Assembly: GCF_000236785.1 (NCBI RefSeq)
Contig: NZ_AGUF01000087.1
Coordinates: forward strand, 124,001-188,000
DNA length: 64,000 nucleotides
Origin: Achromobacter arsenitoxydans SY8
Lineage (GTDB): Bacteria; Pseudomonadota; Gammaproteobacteria; Burkholderiales; Burkholderiaceae_B
Direction of reading: 5' to 3'
This document shows, in pieces, positions 59,394 through 64,000 of this stretch; position 1 is the stretch's first letter; each line of letters opens with the position of its first letter. The translations under genes were made by a program, and so were the position numbers. Below the pieces are notes generated by a model. That model searched no databases and was not told the origin of the DNA. It saw nothing but the letters and a program-made list of their open reading frames with translations.

Positions 59394-59470
59394 TGGTGCG
59401 CCCGGCAGGATTCGAACCTACGACCCCCTGGTTCGTAGCCAGGTACTCTATCCAGCTGAGCTACGGGCGC
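59394..59470 (-). tRNA. tRNA-Arg(ACG), copy 2
   Basis: Identical in sequence to copy 1, 595 bases upstream of it in transcription order. Same ACG anticodon loop and encoded CCA (59394-59396). Identical copies suggest recent duplication or gene conversion. Confidence 0.96.
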
Positions 59471-59598
59471 TCCGGCAAAGAGGCAAAATTATATCAGAAT
59501 AATCGTGCCGCGTTTACTACTATTGCACTGCTTTTTTTAATGCTTTTGCTTTTCTGATCCCAGGCTGCCCGCATCAATGATGCATGCAACGTGAAACT

Positions 59599-59675
59599 TG
59601 GTGCGCCCGGCAGGATTCGAACCTACGACCCCCTGGTTCGTAGCCAGGTACTCTATCCAGCTGAGCTACGGGCGC
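59599..59675 (-). tRNA. tRNA-Arg(ACG), copy 3
   Basis: Identical to copies 1 and 2, with encoded CCA at 59599-59601. It is separated from copy 2 by about 130 bases of AT-rich spacer with no hairpin terminator, so copies 3 and 2 may be cotranscribed. Confidence 0.96.
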
Positions 59676-59893
59676 GTCAAAAAGCAAGCCTTGAATAATA
59701 GCGTTGTTTCTAAATTCGCGCAAGTCGGGCAGCGCATGTATCGCGTGCGTACAGCTTCCCGACAGCGGATGGTCACACCGATAAAACCTTGTCTCTTTAG
59801 CCTAGCGGCCGTTACCGATGCCGGCTGTCATCCGGCGATCTCGCGACGCAATGACAGTGCGCCGCGCCATCCGCAAGCTCAAGAGTCCCATTC
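59676..59893. other. Region between tRNA-Arg copy 3 and the acpA-like gene
   Basis: About 220 bases with the promoters of the tRNA genes (minus strand) and of the phosphatase gene (plus strand). No gene or clear palindrome seen. Confidence 0.4.
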
Positions 59894-61630
59894 ATGTCTG
59901 ACAAAGAAAAAAGCACTGGAGAACCTTCCCAGGAATCCACGGACGCAACGCCGCCCGTACGCGCCACCCGCCGCGGCTTTCTGACCGGCATCGCCGCATT
60001 GGGCGCCAGCGCGGCCGCCATGGGCGCGCTGTCCGGCTGCTCCAGCGACGATGACGACGACACCCCCGCGGCATCCACGCCAACGCCCGACCCCGACCCC
60101 ACGCCGGCCCCGGACCTGACCACGCAACTGCGCGAGAACGTCAAAACGCTGGTCGTGATCTTTGCCGAGAACCGCAGCTTCAACAACCTGTTCGCCAACT
60201 TCCCCGGCGTCGAAAAGCCCCTGTCCGCACTCACGGCGGCCGACTACACCCAGCTCGATCGCGACGGCACGCCGCTGTCCGTGCTTCCGCCCGTCTGGAA
60301 CGGCATGGTGCCCACGTCGCAGCAGGTCAACCACATCGCCTACCAGGTCGATCAGGCGGCGGCCTACATGAACAACCTGCCCAACGCGCCCTTCGCACTG
60401 CAAGGGCCGCAGGGCGAACCCCTGCCCCAGGGCGTCGTCACGCGCGACCTCTGGCACGTGTTCTATCAGAACCAGATGCAGATCAACGGCGGCAAGAACG
60501 ACAAGTTTGTCGCCTGGGCGGACTCTGGCGCGCTGGTCATGGGCCACTATGGCGACTCGGCCTACAACCTGCGCCTGTGGAAGCTGGCGCAGGAATTCGT
60601 ACTGTGCGACAACTTCTTCCAGGGCGCCTTCGGCGGCTCGTTCCTGAACCATCAGTATCTGGTGGCCGGACGCCCGCCGTTCTATCCCGATGCTGCGGAT
60701 TCGGTCGCCAAGACCCAGATCGCGCAACTGCAAAGCTCCGACCCCGCCGACCCGCGCCTGGCGCCCAAGCCGGCGTCGCCCGCCAGCGCGCTGACGGGCA
60801 TTCCGCAATTCGGGGCCAGCGCCCTGACGCCCGACGGCTATGGCGTCAATACCATGGCCCCGCCCTACTGGCCATCGTTCAGCCGCGACACCACCGATCC
60901 GACGCTAGCCGACCCGACCAGCCCGCAGACCATGCCGCCGCAATCGCACGCCAACATCGGCGACCTGATGAGCGCGAAGGGACTGGACTGGGCCTGGTAC
61001 GCCGGCGGCTGGCAGGCCGCCGTGGACTCGACCGCCAGCACCGGCTTCCCGTCGTCGCCCAACTTCCAGGCGCATCACCAGCCTTTCAACTATTTCAAGA
61101 GCACCGCGCCCGGCACCGCAGCGCGCACGGCGCATATCCGCGACGGCGGCCTGGGCGATCTGAATTCGACCAACAAGTTCCTTGCCGACGCCGAGGCCGG
61201 CACGCTGCCCCCGCTGACGTTCTACAAGCCGCAAGGCAATCTGAACATGCACGCGGGCTATGCGGATGTGGACTCGGGCGACCGTCACATCGCGCACATC
61301 GTGGACAGTCTCAGGAAAAGCAAGCAGTGGGACAACATGGTGGTCGTGATCACCGTCGACGAAAACGGCGGCTGGTGGGACCATGTGGCGCCGCCTCAGG
61401 GCGACCGCTGGGGCCCTGGCACGCGCATCCCCGCGGTGATCGCCTCGCCCTTCGCCAAGAAGGGCACCGTGGACCACACGGTCTACGACACGGGGTCGAT
61501 CCTGCGCCTGGCGACGCGAATTTTTGACCTGCCCATGCTGGAAGGCCTGAAGGCGCGCGATGACGCAATGACCGGCCGCGGCCAGGCTGCAATGGGCGAC
61601 CTGACCAATGCGCTGACCTTCGGCGCCTGA
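59894..61630 (+). CDS. AcpA-like acid phosphatase/phosphoesterase, Tat-exported lipoprotein
   Basis: Protein of 578 residues. The Tat signal TRRGFLTGIAALGASAAAMG at about residues 26-45 is followed by the lipobox LSGC, so the mature protein is probably lipid-anchored with an acidic-proline linker (DDDDDTP, then TPDPDPTPAPD). The catalytic domain of the phosphoesterase family (PF04185-type: phospholipase C and AcpA) starts with LVVIFAENRSFNNLFANFPG; other metal-site regions are QGAFGGSFLNHQYLVAGRPP, VVVITVDENGGWWDHVAPP and GTRIPAVIASPFAKKG. Expected to hydrolyse phosphomonoesters or phospholipids in the periplasm. Substrate unknown. Confidence 0.88.
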   Translation: MSDKEKSTGEPSQESTDATPPVRATRRGFLTGIAALGASAAAMGALSGCSSDDDDDTPAASTPTPDPDPTPAPDLTTQLRENVKTLVVIFAENRSFNNLFANFPGVEKPLSALTAADYTQLDRDGTPLSVLPPVWNGMVPTSQQVNHIAYQVDQAAAYMNNLPNAPFALQGPQGEPLPQGVVTRDLWHVFYQNQMQINGGKNDKFVAWADSGALVMGHYGDSAYNLRLWKLAQEFVLCDNFFQGAFGGSFLNHQYLVAGRPPFYPDAADSVAKTQIAQLQSSDPADPRLAPKPASPASALTGIPQFGASALTPDGYGVNTMAPPYWPSFSRDTTDPTLADPTSPQTMPPQSHANIGDLMSAKGLDWAWYAGGWQAAVDSTASTGFPSSPNFQAHHQPFNYFKSTAPGTAARTAHIRDGGLGDLNSTNKFLADAEAGTLPPLTFYKPQGNLNMHAGYADVDSGDRHIAHIVDSLRKSKQWDNMVVVITVDENGGWWDHVAPPQGDRWGPGTRIPAVIASPFAKKGTVDHTVYDTGSILRLATRIFDLPMLEGLKARDDAMTGRGQAAMGDLTNALTFGA

Positions 61631-61779
61631 GGCGCGTCTGCGGCGGCGGGCCCGCCTGCGCGGCGCCCGCCACCCCTTCCGCATTTGAATGAAGCCTCCA
61701 TGATCTGGGCGGGTGCTGCGTGGATGCGTACGGCCCGCAGCGTGCGAAAATCCATGGTCTACCCGCCGAGGCCATCCCC

Positions 61780-62826
61780 GTGAAGCACCTGCTTGCCAGC
61801 CTGGACAAACTGCATGAATTCGATGAAGTCATCGACGTGCGCACGCCGCTGGAATTTGCCGACGACCACATTCCCGGCGCCTGCAACGCGCCCGTGCTCA
61901 GCAACGAAGAGCGCGTGCTGATCGGCACGATGTACAAGCAGATTTCGCCCTTCGAAGCCTCGCGGGCCGGCGCCGCCATCGTCGCCCGCAACATCGCCCG
62001 CCACCTGGAGACCACCTTTGCGGACCGTCCCCAACGCTGGCGTCCGCTGGTGTACTGCTGGCGCGGCGGCAAGCGCTCGGGTTCCATGACGCTCATGTTC
62101 AACATGATCGGCTGGCGCGCCCGGCAACTGGACGGCGGCTACAAGAGTTACCGCGGCGCCACGCTGGCAACCCTGCAGGCCTTGCCATCCGCGCTGCGAT
62201 ACGTGGTGCTGACCGGCCCCACCGGCAGCGGCAAGACCAGGCTGCTGCACGCCCTGATGCAAGCGGGCGCACAGACGCTGGACCTGGAGGAGCTCGCCTC
62301 TCATCGCGGCTCGCTGCTGGGCGCCCTGCCCAACGCGCAGCAGCCCTCGCAAAAGCGTTTCGACACCCTGCTCGCCGCCCGCCTGCGCGAATTCGATCCC
62401 GGCTTGCCGGTCTTCGTCGAAGCAGAAAGCCGCAAGATCGGCGCGGTCGAGGTGCCGGCCGCCTTGCTGCACGCCATGCACCAGGGAGCCTGCATCGAAG
62501 TCCGCGCCACGCGCGAAGACCGCACGGCCTTTCTGCAGCAGGACTACGCGCAGCTATTCGACGACCCGCAGTGGCTGAAGGCGCAATTGCAGCGCATGCT
62601 GGGCCTGCACAGCCGCGACACCATCGGCGGCTGGATCAGGCTCGTGGACGAAGGCCGCCGCGTAGACCTGGCGCGCGACCTTATCGAACGCCACTACGAC
62701 CCCGCCTATGCGCGCAGTTCCCAATCGCACTTCGTGCGCTTGCCGCAGGCCCTGCGCATGGACTTTCGGCCCAATGACGCCGACGTGCTGGAGCAGGCCC
62801 GGGCGCTCATTGAGCGGCTGCGATGA
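61780..62826 (+). CDS. mnmH: tRNA 2-selenouridine synthase (MnmH/SelU)
   Basis: Protein of 348 residues from GTG 61780 behind CGAGG; an in-frame GTG at 61720 would add 20 residues. The N-terminal rhodanese domain starts LHEFDEVIDVRTPLEFADDH and carries the active cysteine C93 in YCWRGGKRSGSMTLMF. The C-terminal half has a P-loop GPTGSGKT at 146-153, LDLEELASHRGSLLG and FVEAESRKIGAV. MnmH converts 2-thiouridine to 2-selenouridine at the wobble base through geranylated intermediates, using selenophosphate. No selD is in the window. Its end overlaps the convergent AllA gene by 20 bases. Confidence 0.93.
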   Translation: MKHLLASLDKLHEFDEVIDVRTPLEFADDHIPGACNAPVLSNEERVLIGTMYKQISPFEASRAGAAIVARNIARHLETTFADRPQRWRPLVYCWRGGKRSGSMTLMFNMIGWRARQLDGGYKSYRGATLATLQALPSALRYVVLTGPTGSGKTRLLHALMQAGAQTLDLEELASHRGSLLGALPNAQQPSQKRFDTLLAARLREFDPGLPVFVEAESRKIGAVEVPAALLHAMHQGACIEVRATREDRTAFLQQDYAQLFDDPQWLKAQLQRMLGLHSRDTIGGWIRLVDEGRRVDLARDLIERHYDPAYARSSQSHFVRLPQALRMDFRPNDADVLEQARALIERLR

Positions 62827-63322
62827 CGGGTTCATCCACCAACCACATGCCAGCAGGCATGTCGAAGATCTCGCAGTCCACTTCCTCCCCCTTGCGCTCC
62901 AGCACGACGAAGTCGCCCGCAGCCAGCGCCAGCAGAGGGTGATGCCAGACGTCGGGCCCCAGCGTGATGCCGGCGCCGCCATCCGCGCGGAAAGCCTTCA
63001 GCGTCGCCATGTCCGGCGCCGTGGCGCCCAAGGCCACCATCACCACGAACGGCGTGCCCATCATCGGCACGAAGGTCTGGCTGCCCAAGCGGTGCCGCTC
63101 CATCATCTTCACTTCGAAAGGCAGGCTGCCCGGCCTGGCGCGGAACACACTGAGCGAAGGGCGGCCGCCGTGGCTCAGGATGTCGGGCTCCGGCATATCC
63201 ACGCGTAGCGTCGTCCCGGCGTTGATATCGCGGCCATCGCGGCCTGCGCTGGTGATCACGGCGCCGTAAGGGGCAAAGGCAGCGGGCGTCAGCGCGGCGA
63301 GCGGGATTCGATGGGGCAGCAT
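62807..63322 (-). CDS. allA: Ureidoglycolate lyase
   Basis: Protein of 171 residues that starts MLPHRIPLAALTPAAFAPYG, the usual N-terminus of ureidoglycolate lyases, after a 62-codon in-frame extension from 63508 that was rejected because of its composition. Motifs include VFRARPGSLPFEVKMMERHR, LGSQTFVPMMGTPFVVMVAL, ITLGPDVWHHPLLAL and FVVLERKGEEVDCEI, which contain the conserved histidines and acidic residues of the cupin-like fold. It splits ureidoglycolate into glyoxylate and urea in purine/allantoin breakdown. No other allantoin gene is visible here. It overlaps mnmH by 20 bases at the 3' end. Confidence 0.9.
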   Translation of the reverse strand: MLPHRIPLAALTPAAFAPYGAVITSAGRDGRDINAGTTLRVDMPEPDILSHGGRPSLSVFRARPGSLPFEVKMMERHRLGSQTFVPMMGTPFVVMVALGATAPDMATLKAFRADGGAGITLGPDVWHHPLLALAAGDFVVLERKGEEVDCEIFDMPAGMWLVDEPVIAAAQ

Positions 63323-63782
63323 CTGAAGTTGTGCGCTTTCGGGCCTGATGAGGCGACCTTGGTGATTCGAGCTGCGCACGGGAGGAACGCCAGGCTCGCC
63401 AGTCGATTGAGCAGCCCCCCCGCCGTTGCGGGCTGACTGCACCTGGATTCTACGATAACCAAGACCTTTCTTGATTTCCGGCGCGGCATTCATGTGTATG
63501 CAGAACACGATCTCACCGCCGCGCCTGCGCTCGTTCGCCCATCACGACCGCGACATGCCCGCAAACCCGTTAGCCCCGTCCCGCCCCTGACAGAACCCGG
63601 CCGCCTGGCACCCGACTCGCTTTTAAATAGTCGTTATTTATCAATGACATATCACAAAGGAAGCTAACTTTCGTACTTATCCCATATATCTGGCGAGACT
63701 TTCACTGAAGAATGCCGCGGTACTGACCTAGCTTCACCAAAGGTCAACACCAACGTCAATATCAACTGAATCGGTGGGTCTT
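63323..63782. other. Region upstream of allA, no gene supported
   Basis: About 460 bases. The first part is GC-rich and may hold the allA promoter; the second part (63600-63780) is AT-rich. No tRNA, repeat or terminator with a T run was recognised. Confidence 0.5.
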
Positions 63783-64000
63783 ATGTCTGCTAACCCTTAC
63801 AGGAAATCTACGCTTATCCAACCTTCATTGCCGGATGCCGCAACAACGCATGAAGCCGCGCGGCACCCGCATGAAAAATCGGCTCCCTTCATCAGCAATG
63901 CAATAGTGACCGCCATCAGGGGGGCCAGGAACCAGGAGGCCGCCTCAACAATAAATCTGCGCTCACCTTTGGTTCGCGTCACATACGGCGCATCGCTGCT
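63783..64000 (+). CDS. Uncharacterised partial protein at the window end
   Basis: An open frame starts at ATG 63783 after GGTGGG and runs to the window edge without a stop; 72 complete codons are visible. The N-terminus is polar (MSANPYRKSTLIQPSLPDAA) and ends at the edge with RSPLVRVTYGAS. I recognise no domain. A small reverse-strand open frame overlaps it, but that one has no sign of being real. The codon use is less GC-rich than in most genes of the window and the upstream 180 bases are AT-rich, so transfer or weak coding potential are both possible. Confidence 0.45.
   Translation, partial: MSANPYRKSTLIQPSLPDAATTHEAARHPHEKSAPFISNAIVTAIRGARNQEAASTINLRSPLVRVTYGASL

Noticed and set aside
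58799-59675. Three repeated 77-base units considered as a CRISPR-like or mobile repeat
   Set aside because: They fold as tRNA-Arg(ACG) with encoded CCA; spacers differ widely in length and contain a gene.
63797-63982. Reverse open frame of 61 codons near the window end
   Set aside because: No start signal and it is antisense to an open frame with a better start context; neither is strongly supported.

Overview
The window looks like chromosomal DNA of a GC-rich betaproteobacterium of the family Alcaligenaceae, most likely Achromobacter or a close Bordetella relative. This is an inference from the gene set: tripartite-tricarboxylate (Bug) binding proteins, a small DUF3079 protein, CaiB-type CoA transferases, strong GC bias in coding DNA, and dense overlapping operons. 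No insertion sequence, phage gene or CRISPR array was seen.

Layout. (1) 1-11547: a plus-strand exopolysaccharide operon. It makes GDP-mannose and GDP-L-fucose (gmm, manC, gmd, fcl) and encodes a flippase, a polymerase/ligase-like protein, four glycosyltransferases, a WcaF-like acetyltransferase and a VanZ-like protein. (2) 11645-13407: two LuxR-type regulators with degenerate receiver domains. (3) 13970-15574: a two-domain protein (formyltransferase-like plus beta-propeller) in a more AT-rich patch. (4) 15951-30204: a fatty-acid beta-oxidation operon headed by a PsrA-like TetR regulator: fadE, two thiolases, two multifunctional hydratase/dehydrogenases of opposite domain order, fadL, DUF4442, chalcone-isomerase-like, fadD. 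(5) 30486-32603: a TonB-dependent siderophore receptor behind a Fur-box-like sequence. (6) 32758-40607: two sugar-acid units. KdgT-like permease, DUF1537 kinase, PdxA2 and GntR form one; glucarate dehydratase and a Bug protein, divergent from a LacI regulator, form the other. (7) 40752-47299: a bestrophin-like channel, an ECF41-type sigma factor, a cupin, two LysR regulators and an Ohr/epimerase/AhpD-like operon. (8) 47334-56637: a CoA-dependent catabolic operon (ligase, CoA-transferase A/B, hydratase, CaiB), a divergent Bug/FAD-protein pair, an IclR regulator and a thiol dioxygenase. (9) 56805-64000: a sirtuin, two paralogous small proteins, three identical tRNA-Arg(ACG) genes, DUF3079, an AcpA-like phosphatase, MnmH, AllA and one partial gene.

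The most useful hidden signals are regulatory. A TGTCACA-N16-CGTC element, which matches the ECF41 promoter consensus as I remember it, lies 1.5 kb from an ECF41 sigma gene and drives a LysR gene. Paired palindromes fit the adjacent GntR, LacI, IclR, TetR and LysR regulators. All functional calls rest on motifs and remembered family features; no database search was run.
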